Assembly (NCBI GenBank): GCA_017996675.1
Contig: JAGOGN010000004.1
Location: 1 to 28,141, forward strand
Length of the DNA stretch: 28,141 nt
DNA from: Lachnospiraceae bacterium
GTDB lineage: Bacteria > Bacillota_A > Clostridia > Lachnospirales > Lachnospiraceae
Reading direction: 5' to 3'
Shown here: positions 15,568 through 23,232 of the stretch, in pieces
Layout of the letters: each line of letters begins with the position of its first letter
Numbering within the stretch: the first letter of the stretch is position 1
Made by a program: the position numbers and the translations under genes
Notes under the pieces: model-generated
Told to the model about the DNA's origin: nothing
The model's input: the letters and a program-made list of their open reading frames with translations, nothing else
The model's database searches: none

Positions 15568-16461
15568 CTATTTTTTTCGCTGAACCAATGACAACAAAAG
15601 ATCCTTTAAAAAGTCGTTCTTAACTACCAAAGAATCCATTAATAAAACTGCCTGTGCAATTAAATTTTCCTGTATTTCTTTTGCCTTTTCTAAGCCATAT
15701 AGACTTACAAAAGTAAATTTTTGATTCTTATCATCACTTCCTACTGGTTTTCCTAATTCTTCTGTTGTACTGGTAATATCCAGTAAATCATCCTGAATCT
15801 GAAAAGCCATTCCAACTTTTCTAGCCACTTGTTCAATGACTTTCTGTTCATTTTTAGTCGCACCCGCCAAAATTGCTCCTATGACCATCGCTGCTTCTAA
15901 TAATGCGGCTGTTTTCTTTTCATAAATATAAGTCAGTTCTTCTTCGGTAAGTTGCTTGCCTTCGCTTTCCACATCAACCACCTGACCTCCAACCATGCCT
16001 TCCATTCCAGCCTTATTGGCAAGAACTTTAAGTGCACGGGCAACGATAAGCGGGTCTGAACTCAAATCAAATGCCTTGATCGCAGTTTCATATGCGTAAT
16101 TTAATAATCCATCGCCTGCCAAAATCGCCATGTCTTCCCCGAATACAATATGAGTGGTCTTTCTTCCACGCCGAAACTCATCATTATCCATAGCTGGAAG
16201 ATCATCATGAATTAAAGAATAGGTATGAATCATCTCAATCGCTGCCATAAAAGGTTCGATAATGGTTCCTTTTCCTCCAAACAGACGGTAGGTCTCTTTC
16301 ATGATGATAGGACGTAGCCGTTTTCCCGGTGCATCCAAGCTGTAGCGCATCGCATGAATTACTGTATCAGGGAATCCTAGACTAACTGGAAAAAATGGTC
16401 GGATCAGATTCTCTACTTCGGTTTTTGAGTTTTCAATTTGCTGGTTGAATAGATCTGACAT
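15568..16461 (-). CDS. ispA: Farnesyl diphosphate synthase (polyprenyl synthetase family)
   Basis: It condenses isopentenyl diphosphate with allylic diphosphates, probably to C15. The 297-residue protein has the first aspartate-rich motif DDLPAMD (86-92), with the two-residue insertion typical of bacterial farnesyl diphosphate synthases, and the second, DDLLD, at 224-228. Y81, five residues before the first motif, is the chain-length position and matches Escherichia coli IspA, favouring farnesyl over longer products. GKRLRP (46-51) binds diphosphate. AGGGGG precedes the ATG. The gene is nine bases after xseB, and its TAG is 14 bases before the dxs start. Geranylgeranyl synthesis cannot be excluded from sequence alone. 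Confidence 0.95.
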   Translation of the reverse strand: MSDLFNQQIENSKTEVENLIRPFFPVSLGFPDTVIHAMRYSLDAPGKRLRPIIMKETYRLFGGKGTIIEPFMAAIEMIHTYSLIHDDLPAMDNDEFRRGRKTTHIVFGEDMAILAGDGLLNYAYETAIKAFDLSSDPLIVARALKVLANKAGMEGMVGGQVVDVESEGKQLTEEELTYIYEKKTAALLEAAMVIGAILAGATKNEQKVIEQVARKVGMAFQIQDDLLDITSTTEELGKPVGSDDKNQKFTFVSLYGLEKAKEIQENLIAQAVLLMDSLVVKNDFLKDLLLSLVQRKK

Positions 16462-16470
16462 AATAGCCCC

Positions 16471-16689
16471 CTAAAATTCTTCCAAATTTCCTTCAGAAGT
16501 TAATATTTGCATTTTCTTTTCTACTTGATCTAGCTCTCTTCTACATTGTTGAATTTGCTTTACTCCCTGTTCATAGAAAGCAAATGTTTCTTCCAACGAC
16601 AACTCATCATTCTCCATTTGGTGAAGAATTTGATCCAACGTTGCAAGCATCTCATCAATTGACTGATCTTTTTCTTTTTCATTATTCAT
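16471..16689 (-). CDS. xseB: Exodeoxyribonuclease VII small subunit
   Basis: A 72-residue helical protein that forms the multimeric small subunit of exonuclease VII and binds the C-terminal part of XseA. The heptad-like segment (IDEMLATLDQILHQMENDELSLEETFAFYEQGVKQIQQCR) with the LSLEE motif is characteristic. Its ATG lies inside the end of xseA, with an eight-base overlap (16682-16689), so the two subunits are translationally coupled. Confidence 0.95.
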   Translation of the reverse strand: MNNEKEKDQSIDEMLATLDQILHQMENDELSLEETFAFYEQGVKQIQQCRRELDQVEKKMQILTSEGNLEEF

Positions 16690-17902
16690 GATTTACACAC
16701 CCATGTTCCTTTATCTCAAGAACTTCTACTTTTATTTTTCCGTCCTGCAAATCTATATTTAAAATTTGATTACTTTCAATTTCACAAATGCTTTTAACAG
16801 CTTTACCTTTTTGATCTGTTATAAAACCAAATCCCTGTTGCATTTTCTTAAGTGGCGAAGCTCCTTCTAGTCGCTGTGAGGCTACTTTCAGTTGAGTGAT
16901 TCGCTTGTTTAAGTTTTCCTCAATTAATCGTTTCATTCTACTATCTAAATCTACAAGTCTCATACGCTTTGCATTGAGAATTGCTCCGGGATTTTTCTTT
17001 TCTAATTTTAATTGCAAGTTTGTTAGCTTACCACTACGCAACTGCACATGGCGTTTCATTTCACTTGTGAAGCGCTGGCCAAAATGACGCAGTTTATCTT
17101 CCCATTCTGCATAAGAAAAAATAGCAATTTCTGCTGCTGCAGATGGCGTCGAAGCACGAAAATCAGATACATAATCAACAATCGTCGTGTCTGTTTCATG
17201 GCCTACACCAGTAATGATCGGCGTTTGACATTCAAACACTGCTCTCGCTACGATCTCTTCATTAAAAGCCCATAAATCTTCTATGGAACCGCCACCTCTT
17301 CCGAGAATAATGACATCCATTCCCATCTGATCCATTTTCCAAATGGCAGCCACAATACTATCCTTTGCCTCAGCTCCCTGCACCAACGCAGGAAATAAAA
17401 CTAACTGGACGTAGGGATTTCTTCTTTGAGCAATCATTTGAATGTCTCTGACTGCTGCACCAGTGGGTGCAGTTATCACGCCAACCTTGCGAGCATATAA
17501 AGGAATCGGCTTTTTATAGTCTGGTGAAAACATTCCCATTTCTTCCAGCTCTTGCTTTAACTTTTGAAATCTGTCATTCAAATCGCCCTGTCCATCTAAA
17601 ATTACTTCTTTTAGGTAAAACTGATACGTTCCAGCTGCTTCATATACCTCAACGGAACCTAAACCAATCAAACGATCTCCATCTTTGATTGGTTTGTTTA
17701 ATTTATTAGCATACCCAGCAAACATAATTGCACGCAAAGAACCGGACCCATCCTTTAACGTTAAATAAATGTGCCCGGAAGAATGGTATTTGCAATTTGA
17801 AACCTCGCCTTTAATATAAATATTTCTCAACATAAAATCCTGAGCAAACATATTTTTAATATAGCGATTAACGTCTTCTACTGTGTATACATTCTTTTTC
17901 AT
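16682..17902 (-). CDS. xseA: Exodeoxyribonuclease VII large subunit
   Basis: The catalytic subunit of exonuclease VII degrades single-stranded DNA from both ends, in repair and mutagenesis control. The 406-residue protein has an OB-fold DNA-binding domain (about 1-100), the catalytic core with GVITAPTGAAVRDI (141-154) and GRGGGSIEDLWAFNEE (201-216), a long helical region that binds XseB (about 260-340), and a C-terminal tail. Its ATG overlaps the nusB stop by four bases (ATGA). In Bacillus subtilis folD lies between nusB and xseA; here it is absent. Confidence 0.97.
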   Translation of the reverse strand: MKKNVYTVEDVNRYIKNMFAQDFMLRNIYIKGEVSNCKYHSSGHIYLTLKDGSGSLRAIMFAGYANKLNKPIKDGDRLIGLGSVEVYEAAGTYQFYLKEVILDGQGDLNDRFQKLKQELEEMGMFSPDYKKPIPLYARKVGVITAPTGAAVRDIQMIAQRRNPYVQLVLFPALVQGAEAKDSIVAAIWKMDQMGMDVIILGRGGGSIEDLWAFNEEIVARAVFECQTPIITGVGHETDTTIVDYVSDFRASTPSAAAEIAIFSYAEWEDKLRHFGQRFTSEMKRHVQLRSGKLTNLQLKLEKKNPGAILNAKRMRLVDLDSRMKRLIEENLNKRITQLKVASQRLEGASPLKKMQQGFGFITDQKGKAVKSICEIESNQILNIDLQDGKIKVEVLEIKEHGCVNHE

Positions 17903-18294
17903 GCTATTTTTGCCAATACTCCATTTACAAAAGAAGGTGAATCATCTGTTCCGAATTGCTTTGCTAATTCAACCGCTTCATTAATTGCTACACCTGTAGG
18001 TACATCTTCATCAAAAAGAATTTCGTAAACAGCAAGACGAATAATTGCAAGGTCTACTTTTCCCATTCTTGACGTTTTCCACCCATCAGTGATGTTATTA
18101 ATTTTTTCATCAATTTCAGTCAAATGACTCATGACTAAATCATACTTTTCTTCAATGTAATGTGTATCTCTCTCTCTCTCATGACTGATACTTTCCATAA
18201 AAATCTGTAACTGCTCTGGAAGTTGATCCGCCTCATGAAATTCGATGCGAAACAATAATAAAAAGATACTTTCTCTTAATTCGTGTCTTGTCAT
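17899..18294 (-). CDS. nusB: Transcription antitermination factor NusB
   Basis: NusB binds boxA RNA with NusE (ribosomal protein S10) and supports rRNA antitermination. The start is at 18294 (131 residues, MTRHELRESIFLLLFRIEF); the frame extends 14 codons upstream but that part overlaps the asp23-family gene. AAGGA lies eight bases upstream. The all-helical pattern and the C-terminal IRLAVYEILFDEDVPTGVAINEAVELAKQFG segment are typical. The start follows the previous stop by one base, and the stop overlaps xseA, so this is a tightly coupled operon. Confidence 0.95.
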   Translation of the reverse strand: MTRHELRESIFLLLFRIEFHEADQLPEQLQIFMESISHERERDTHYIEEKYDLVMSHLTEIDEKINNITDGWKTSRMGKVDLAIIRLAVYEILFDEDVPTGVAINEAVELAKQFGTDDSPSFVNGVLAKIA

Positions 18295-18295
18295 A

Positions 18296-18673
18296 TTAGG
18301 ATTCCTTTTCCATATCGATACCAGCGATTTTAACATTTACTTCTGCAACTGTTAATCCAGTCATCGTTTCTACTGCAGATATAATCTTTTCCTGAACTTT
18401 TCTGGATACTTCTGGAACAGAGGTTCCAAATGCAACATTAATTGCAACAACAATTACCACGCTATTATCTAGCAACTCAACTTTGACACCTTTAGCTAAA
18501 TTCTTCATTCCAAGCTTTGCTACTAATTCATTGGTAATATTTCCAGCCATCGAACTTACGCCTTCTACTTCTGTTGCAGCAAGACCTGCAATTATTGCAA
18601 CAACTTCATCAGCAATCTGAATGACACCCAGTTCACCTTCATCAATTTTAATCACTTTTCTATCCTCAGCCAT
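18296..18673 (-). CDS. Asp23/Gls24 family protein (YqhY-like)
   Basis: A 125-residue Asp23-family protein with the expected ADEVVAIIAGLAATEVEGVSSM start and the C-terminal VQEKIISAVETMTGLTVAEVNVKIAGI. Its place before nusB matches Bacillus subtilis yqhY, which has been linked genetically to acetyl-CoA carboxylase control; that link is from the family, not from this sequence. No membrane segment is present, unlike AmaP, the membrane anchor of Asp23 in staphylococci. AGGAGG lies seven bases before the ATG, one of the best ribosome binding sites in the window. It is the first gene after the promoter at 18706-18735. Confidence 0.9.
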   Translation of the reverse strand: MAEDRKVIKIDEGELGVIQIADEVVAIIAGLAATEVEGVSSMAGNITNELVAKLGMKNLAKGVKVELLDNSVVIVVAINVAFGTSVPEVSRKVQEKIISAVETMTGLTVAEVNVKIAGIDMEKES

Positions 18674-18705
18674 TTCTTATCCTCCTAAAAAATCTATATG
18701 AACAC

Positions 18706-18735
18706 ATTATAACATAAGAATCCATTATTTGAAAA
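18706..18735 (-). promoter_or_regulatory. Promoter for the asp23-nusB...recN cluster
   Basis: On the minus strand TATAAT (18706-18711) with TTTTCA 18 bases upstream (18730-18735), directly after the ligA stop. There is no terminator between ligA and asp23, so read-through from ligA is also possible. This may be the main promoter for a ten-gene transcript of about 8.8 kb. Confidence 0.55.
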
Positions 18736-20736
18736 CTAAAGGGTCTTTGTTTTTTCTAATAATTCTATAAACTCTGTCTCATCCAAAATTTGCACACCTA
18801 ATTCCTGTGCTTTACTTAATTTACTTCCAGCCTGTTCACCGGCGATGAGATAATTTGTTTTTTTCGATACTGCGGATGCCACTTTACCACCAAGCTGTTC
18901 AATTACTTCCTGGATGTTTTTTCGTTCCATTGTTTGAAATGTTCCGGTAATCACAAAAGTCACTTGATCAAACCCTTGACTCTTTTCTTCTTTTTGTACA
19001 AAATTGAGTCCTAGTTCTTCCAGGTTTTGGATCATGTCTTTTGTATGTTCCTCTTGGAAAAACTGATAAATTGCCACTGCACTCACTTCTCCCACATCCT
19101 GCACCTGTTGCAGCTCTTCCATTGATGCCTCTGACAACTTGCGAAGATTGTGAAAGACATTCATTAATGATTTTGCAGTTGCCTTTCCTACATTCGGAAT
19201 TCCAAGACCCGTTACTAGGCGATACGGCTCATTGTCCTTACTTAATTCGATCATCGAAAGCAATTTGTCCGTATTCTTTTCTTTTCCGATAAGGCCTTTC
19301 TCAACCAGTTCCTCTCTAAAACCAAAAAGTCGATAGATGTCAACGATATTTTTAATATAGCCTTCACGAATCAGAACTTCGATATAGGAGCTCCCGAAAC
19401 CTTTGATATCCATTGCATCTCTTCCAACAAAATTAATCAGATGTTGTTCAAGTTGTGCAGGGCAGTCCGCAGAAACACATTTCAAGTCAGCACTATCCGG
19501 TAGACGGATCGTTTTCGAATGGCAAACCGGACAATATTGTGGTAATTGATAAGGTTCGCTATTCGCGTTTCGCTTTTCCTTCACTACACCTTTGATTTTA
19601 GGAATAATTTCTCCTGATTTATAAACAACTAAAGTATCTCCAATTCGAATATCCAACTCATCAATAAAATCCTGATTATGTAATGTTGCTCTAGAAACTG
19701 TTGTTCCACAAAGTCTGACTGGTTCGAATACTGCTGTTGGAGTTATTCTTCCCGTTCTTCCTACAGAAACATCCACGTCTAAAAGAATCGTTTCCTTTTC
19801 TTCTGGTGGGTATTTAAACGCAATGGCCCATCTTGGAACCTTAGATGTTTCCCCCAGTTGTAACCGTTGTTCATAAGAATTAATTTTAACTACAGCTCCA
19901 TCAATTGGATAACCAAATTGTCCACGTTCTTCTCCAATTTCACAAATTGCGTCCCATACTTCCTTAGCCGAATGACACAATACATACTGTTCAATGATTG
20001 GAAATCCCCATTGCTTTAATAAATCATATCCTTCCGTGTGAGTCTCTGGATAAGCTCCATTGATTTGCTGAATGTTAAATATAAAATGATTCAGTCCACG
20101 TTCCTTCGTAACGTTTGCATCCAATTGTCTTAAAGTTCCAGCGGCACAATTACGAGGATTTGCAAAGATCTTCTTTCCTTCTGCTTCCTGCTTCTGATTT
20201 ACTTTCTCAAAAGAATCCTCCGTCATATATACTTCACCACGAACTTCTAATTTTTCAATTGGTGGCTGAAAACTTAAAACCATTCCCTGAATTACCTTGG
20301 CGTTTTCAGTGACATCTTCACCGTACGCAACACCGTCACCACGGGTAATTGCCTGCTTCAATTTTCCATTTTCATAACGGATCGCCATCGACAGACCGTC
20401 TATTTTTCTTTCTACAACAAATTCTGGCTGATGCAATGTCGTTTTCATCGATTCTACAAAAGCATAAACTTCTTCTTTCGAAAATACATCTTGCAAGCTA
20501 AGCATTGGAACTTCATGAGCGATTAACACTCCTGCTTTTCTTTTCATGATTGCTCCAACATGCTTCGTCGGTGATTGATCCACAACCCATTCCGGATGTG
20601 TACTCTCAATCTCCTTTAGCTTTAGCATGAGTTGATCATATTCATAATCACTGATTACAGGTGAATCCTGAATATAATACCGATCATTATGAGCTTCAAT
20701 TGTTTGAACTAATTCCAAATATTCTGCTTGTTTCAT
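18736..20736 (-). CDS. ligA: NAD-dependent DNA ligase LigA
   Basis: LigA seals nicks in replication and repair using NAD. The 666-residue protein has every expected part: the N-terminal Ia domain binding NMN (YYIQDSPVISDYEYD), the adenylation domain with catalytic K111 in ERKIDGLSM, an OB-fold (RWAIAFKYPPEEK, GRTGRITPTAVFEPV), a Cys4 zinc finger (C402, C405, C420, C425), helix-hairpin-helix repeats, and a C-terminal BRCT domain (about 590-660, VTFVITGTFQTMERK). AGAGGA precedes the ATG. It is 20 bases after rluF, most likely in the same transcript. Confidence 0.98.
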   Translation of the reverse strand: MKQAEYLELVQTIEAHNDRYYIQDSPVISDYEYDQLMLKLKEIESTHPEWVVDQSPTKHVGAIMKRKAGVLIAHEVPMLSLQDVFSKEEVYAFVESMKTTLHQPEFVVERKIDGLSMAIRYENGKLKQAITRGDGVAYGEDVTENAKVIQGMVLSFQPPIEKLEVRGEVYMTEDSFEKVNQKQEAEGKKIFANPRNCAAGTLRQLDANVTKERGLNHFIFNIQQINGAYPETHTEGYDLLKQWGFPIIEQYVLCHSAKEVWDAICEIGEERGQFGYPIDGAVVKINSYEQRLQLGETSKVPRWAIAFKYPPEEKETILLDVDVSVGRTGRITPTAVFEPVRLCGTTVSRATLHNQDFIDELDIRIGDTLVVYKSGEIIPKIKGVVKEKRNANSEPYQLPQYCPVCHSKTIRLPDSADLKCVSADCPAQLEQHLINFVGRDAMDIKGFGSSYIEVLIREGYIKNIVDIYRLFGFREELVEKGLIGKEKNTDKLLSMIELSKDNEPYRLVTGLGIPNVGKATAKSLMNVFHNLRKLSEASMEELQQVQDVGEVSAVAIYQFFQEEHTKDMIQNLEELGLNFVQKEEKSQGFDQVTFVITGTFQTMERKNIQEVIEQLGGKVASAVSKKTNYLIAGEQAGSKLSKAQELGVQILDETEFIELLEKTKTL

Positions 20737-20756
20737 TACTATCCTCTTCTACGATT

Positions 20757-21500
20757 TTATTCTTCATCCGTATATTGAATCGGGCTACTGCTGGAGTTTT
20801 CTAGTTCCTTCATCAGTTGACTGTTTTCAGTTTCCGTAAGGAAACGATAGGCCCCGATTTTTAAATCACCTAATTCAATATTCATAATGCGGGTTCGTTT
20901 TAACGCAATTACCCGATAATCAAAATATTCACACATTCTTCGAATCTGTCGATTTAATCCTTGCGTTAAAATCATTCGAATCTTTCTCTTTCCTACTTTT
21001 TCAACGACACAAGGTCTTGTGACCGTATCCAAAATAGGTACACCACTTCTCATTCCCTCTAGAAACTCTTCTGTTACATCTTTATTCACAGTAACAATAT
21101 ATTCCTTTTCATGCAAATTTCCTGCACGCATAATTTTATTAACCAAATCCCCATTATTGGTCATCAAAATAAGACCCTGCGATTCCTTATCAAGCCTTCC
21201 AATCGGATAAATGCGAATTGGATAATTCATAAAATCTATGATATTATTTGCTTCCCTTTTCTCTGCAGTGCAAACGATACCTGCCGGCTTATTTACAGCT
21301 ATCAAGACCATCTTACTTTCCGGTCGGACTACTTTACCTTCCACTTCTACCCTATCAGAACTCGTAACTTTCGTTCCAATTGTTGCTGTGAGTCCATTTA
21401 CTTTCACTTTTCCTGCTTCAATCAACTGATCAGCTGCTCTTCGCGAACACACTCCAGCCTCGCTTAAATATTTATTAATTCGTATCATCACTTGTTCCAT
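20757..21500 (-). CDS. rluF: RluF-like 23S rRNA pseudouridine synthase
   Basis: The protein belongs to the RsuA/RluB/RluE/RluF family. An N-terminal S4 domain (MIRINKYLSEAGVCSRRAAD) precedes the catalytic domain with the Asp in GRLDKESQGLILMTNNG. LVNKIMRAGNLHEKEYIVTV and QIRRMCEYFDYRVIALKRTRIMNI follow the Escherichia coli RluF pattern closely, which favours RluF (U2604 of 23S rRNA) over RluB. Substrate choice is inferred. The start is at 21500 (247 residues), where AGAGGTGG lies five bases upstream; earlier in-frame ATGs lack a site. Confidence 0.88.
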   Translation of the reverse strand: MEQVMIRINKYLSEAGVCSRRAADQLIEAGKVKVNGLTATIGTKVTSSDRVEVEGKVVRPESKMVLIAVNKPAGIVCTAEKREANNIIDFMNYPIRIYPIGRLDKESQGLILMTNNGDLVNKIMRAGNLHEKEYIVTVNKDVTEEFLEGMRSGVPILDTVTRPCVVEKVGKRKIRMILTQGLNRQIRRMCEYFDYRVIALKRTRIMNIELGDLKIGAYRFLTETENSQLMKELENSSSSPIQYTDEE

Positions 21501-21527
21501 ATATTCCACCTCTATTTTATTCATTTT

Positions 21528-21555
21528 ATCATACCAGAGGAAAAAAAACACTCAA
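21528..21555 (-). promoter_or_regulatory. Candidate promoter for rluF-ligA
   Basis: On the minus strand TTGAGT (21550-21555) and TATGAT (21528-21533) are 16 bases apart. The -35 box lies inside the 3' arm of the preceding terminator, and the spacer contains its T-run. Confidence 0.45.
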
Positions 21556-21578
21556 AATGCGAAAAGCATTCTGAGCGT
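21541..21578 (-). terminator. Terminator after the SH3b protein gene
   Basis: A 13-bp minus-strand stem (ACGCTCAGAATGC/GCATTTTGAGTGT, two G-T pairs, five-base loop) is followed by eight T (21541-21548), starting a few bases after the stop at 21585. It is one of the clearest terminators in the window. Confidence 0.93.
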
Positions 21579-21584
21579 TTTATA

Positions 21585-22916
21585 TTATTGTTGAATTAAA
21601 CTTGTCAGAACATAACCCTGAAGACCATTCCAACTAATCAACGTCCATCCTTGCGTATATCCTGCAATTACAGTAGCAAACTCTCCTTTAAATGCAGTAC
21701 CCAGTTTCTTACCAGTTTCGCTCATTGTTTCGCGAACATTAACAGTCTGTGTAATCGAAATAATTTCTCCCTGGTATAAACCGTTTACATTTGGTAAGGT
21801 TGGTGCAATTAAAAATTCATTTAAGATATATCCAGTTGATCCCGAAAAACTAACCTTGCTCCAAGCTCCATCTGGACTCTTTTCTAAGAACTTTACAATT
21901 CCATCCTTTGGAACGCCATATACTGTGTTGGCTGATGTGCTTGGAGTCTCACGTATATTCACAGCTGCCTTCGTCTGATATTTTGCCAACGGAGCCTCCG
22001 GCGCTGGTGCTGGGGTTGGTGCTGGTGCCGGGGTTGGGGTTGGTGCTGGTGCCGGGGTTGGTGTCGGAGCTGGTGCTGGTGCTGGTGTTTCTGGTGTTTT
22101 CGTATCGTTATCTTTTCCTGCAATCGTTGGCAATGAAAACTCAGGTACCTTTTGAAACTGTACAATCTTAGCAGTAGAAAACCAAGCTGATATTTCCTGT
22201 TGAATGGTTTGATCCACTAAGGTTTTTAATTCCTTGCTGCTTTTGATTGCTTTCTCATATTCCTTTTGAACATCTTTTTGAATATTGACAATTTCATCTT
22301 CTTTTTCATATGTATAAATCTGCGACAAAATATCCTTGTCATGTGAATATTCTTCTACCTGAAGATTAAACTGGCTATATACATTATCAATATAGAGACG
22401 ACCATCTTTTGCTTTCTTTATCACAAAAAAATCTAGTCCAGGTGCCTTTTGTTTTACGTCTTTAAATGAAATATAAATCCGTGCCGAAACCAAAAATGCA
22501 TCTTTTTCTTTTAACTCTTTCGTATAATACTCTTTTAATTCATATTTCGTCACATGTTTTGAAAACAAAGCAATATACGCTGCTTCATTATCCGATATTG
22601 GAGTTGCATAACTTTTTAATGTTGTAAAATCTGCCTTTTGATAAGAAGAATAGTACGCCTTTAACAATTTATTAACTTTCGTTTCTTGATTCTTTTGAAC
22701 CTCTGCAATTTCTCTACCATCCGACGTTGGCGTGCCTTTTGAACCAGTTGCAAAAACAAGTATTAGTACAAAACCTACCATTAAACAACCTGCAGCCACA
22801 TATTTTTTATGTTGTATTCCAACTTTTAAAATTTTATCACCAATCTCTTTTGCTTTCACAAGCCACTTATTTCCATTATTTTGATTTATATTTTGATCTG
22901 TATTATTTTTTTTCAT
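21585..22916 (-). CDS. Membrane-anchored protein with two C-terminal SH3b domains
   Basis: A 443-residue protein with an Asn-rich, basic cytoplasmic start (1-38) and one transmembrane helix (39-57). A helical extracellular region (about 70-255) follows, then a Pro/Ala/Thr linker (about 274-309) and two bacterial SH3 domains (about 312-370, YQTKAAVNIRETPST; and 386-442, TQTVNVRETMSETG). SH3b domains commonly bind peptidoglycan peptides, so a cell-wall role is likely. No amidase, NlpC/P60 or other hydrolase domain is present, so it may be a binding or scaffold protein. Cys44 follows AAG but sits at the start of the helix after charged residues, so it is not a lipoprotein site. GGTG five bases before the ATG is a weak ribosome binding site. 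Confidence 0.85.
   Translation of the reverse strand: MKKNNTDQNINQNNGNKWLVKAKEIGDKILKVGIQHKKYVAAGCLMVGFVLILVFATGSKGTPTSDGREIAEVQKNQETKVNKLLKAYYSSYQKADFTTLKSYATPISDNEAAYIALFSKHVTKYELKEYYTKELKEKDAFLVSARIYISFKDVKQKAPGLDFFVIKKAKDGRLYIDNVYSQFNLQVEEYSHDKDILSQIYTYEKEDEIVNIQKDVQKEYEKAIKSSKELKTLVDQTIQQEISAWFSTAKIVQFQKVPEFSLPTIAGKDNDTKTPETPAPAPAPTPTPAPAPTPTPAPAPTPAPAPEAPLAKYQTKAAVNIRETPSTSANTVYGVPKDGIVKFLEKSPDGAWSKVSFSGSTGYILNEFLIAPTLPNVNGLYQGEIISITQTVNVRETMSETGKKLGTAFKGEFATVIAGYTQGWTLISWNGLQGYVLTSLIQQ
22000..22097 (-). repeat. 24-base tandem repeat encoding a Pro/Ala/Thr linker
   Basis: Imperfect tandem units of 24 bases on the GGTGCTGGTGCCGGGGTTGG pattern (plus strand) encode TPTPAPAP blocks in the SH3b protein. 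The stretch is much more GC-rich than its surroundings. Such repeats can change unit number by slippage, altering linker length in frame. Confidence 0.85.
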
Positions 22917-22971
22917 ATTTTCACCATATTCCTATCATCACACCAATAAACTACTTCAAAACGTAGAGGTC

Positions 22972-23000
22972 ATTATATCACATTTTACACCTTCCGAAAA
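22972..23000 (-). promoter_or_regulatory. Candidate promoter for the SH3b protein gene
   Basis: On the minus strand TATAAT (22972-22977) has TTTTCG 17 bases upstream (22995-23000). The -10 box is perfect, the -35 weak. The leader would be about 50 bases. Confidence 0.45.
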
Positions 23001-23032
23001 CCCCTTTGCATCAAATGATACAAGTTGTATTC

Positions 23033-23059
23033 AAAAAAATAAGCCGAACCTGTCAGCTT
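23033..23059 (-). terminator. Terminator after tRNA-Arg
   Basis: Minus-strand 7-bp stem AAGCTGA/TTCGGCTT-type pairing (23041-23059, one T-G pair, five-base loop) followed by A and seven T. It begins within four bases of the tRNA 3' end. Confidence 0.8.
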
Positions 23060-23062
23060 TAA

Positions 23063-23134
23063 CGCACCTGGAGGGATTCGAACCCCCGCTCGTGGAACCG
23101 GAATCCACTGCTCTATCCCCTGAGCTACAGGTGC
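23063..23134 (-). tRNA. tRNA-Arg (anticodon CCG)
   Basis: A complete cloverleaf on the minus strand: acceptor GCACCTG/CAGGTGC, D arm GCTC-AGGGGATA-GAGC, anticodon stem GTGGA/TCCAC with loop TTCCGGT, a four-base variable loop and T arm GGGGG-TTCGAAT-CCCTC. The anticodon CCG reads CGG, a rare arginine codon in an AT-rich genome. CCA is not encoded. The length is 72 nt with the discriminator. Confidence 0.95.
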
Positions 23135-23142
23135 ACTAGAAC

Positions 23143-23171
23143 ATTGTACACTATTGAACTGCGAAATTCAA
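23143..23171 (-). promoter_or_regulatory. Promoter for tRNA-Arg
   Basis: On the minus strand TTGAAT (23166-23171) and TACAAT (23143-23148) are 17 bases apart, just upstream of the tRNA 5' end at 23134. Confidence 0.75.
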
Positions 23172-23184
23172 GATGATTTTCTTC

Positions 23185-23213
23185 TTTATCAATTCCTTTT
23201 CCTGTGTTATGAT
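23185..23213 (+). promoter_or_regulatory. Candidate promoter for aroE and DAHP synthase
   Basis: TTTATC (23185-23190) and TATGAT (23208-23213) are 17 bases apart, about 20 bases before the aroE start. The leader would be under 20 bases, leaving no room for a T-box or other leader regulator. The -35 box is poor. Confidence 0.4.
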
Positions 23214-23232
23214 TTGGCTGAGGTGAAGAAAC

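Noticed and set aside
21111..21467. 118-codon open frame on the plus strand opposite rluF
   Set aside because: It is the complement of a well-conserved S4/pseudouridine synthase gene, has no ribosome binding site, and its Phe/Ser/Cys-rich product looks like antisense translation.
22000..22097. CRISPR-like array
   Set aside because: The units are contiguous, lack spacers and encode a Pro/Ala/Thr linker in frame.
21908..22171. 87-codon plus-strand frame across the Pro/Ala/Thr repeats
   Set aside because: Its Leu-Val-Leu-Gly repeats only mirror the 24-base tandem repeat of the SH3b gene on the other strand.
22784..22800. Lipoprotein signal in the SH3b protein (AAGC at Cys44)
   Set aside because: The Cys is preceded by charged and polar residues and followed by the hydrophobic helix, the reverse of a lipobox layout.
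23135..23232. T-box or other riboswitch before the aromatic genes
   Set aside because: The candidate promoter leaves a leader of fewer than 20 bases and no T-box consensus or terminator is present.
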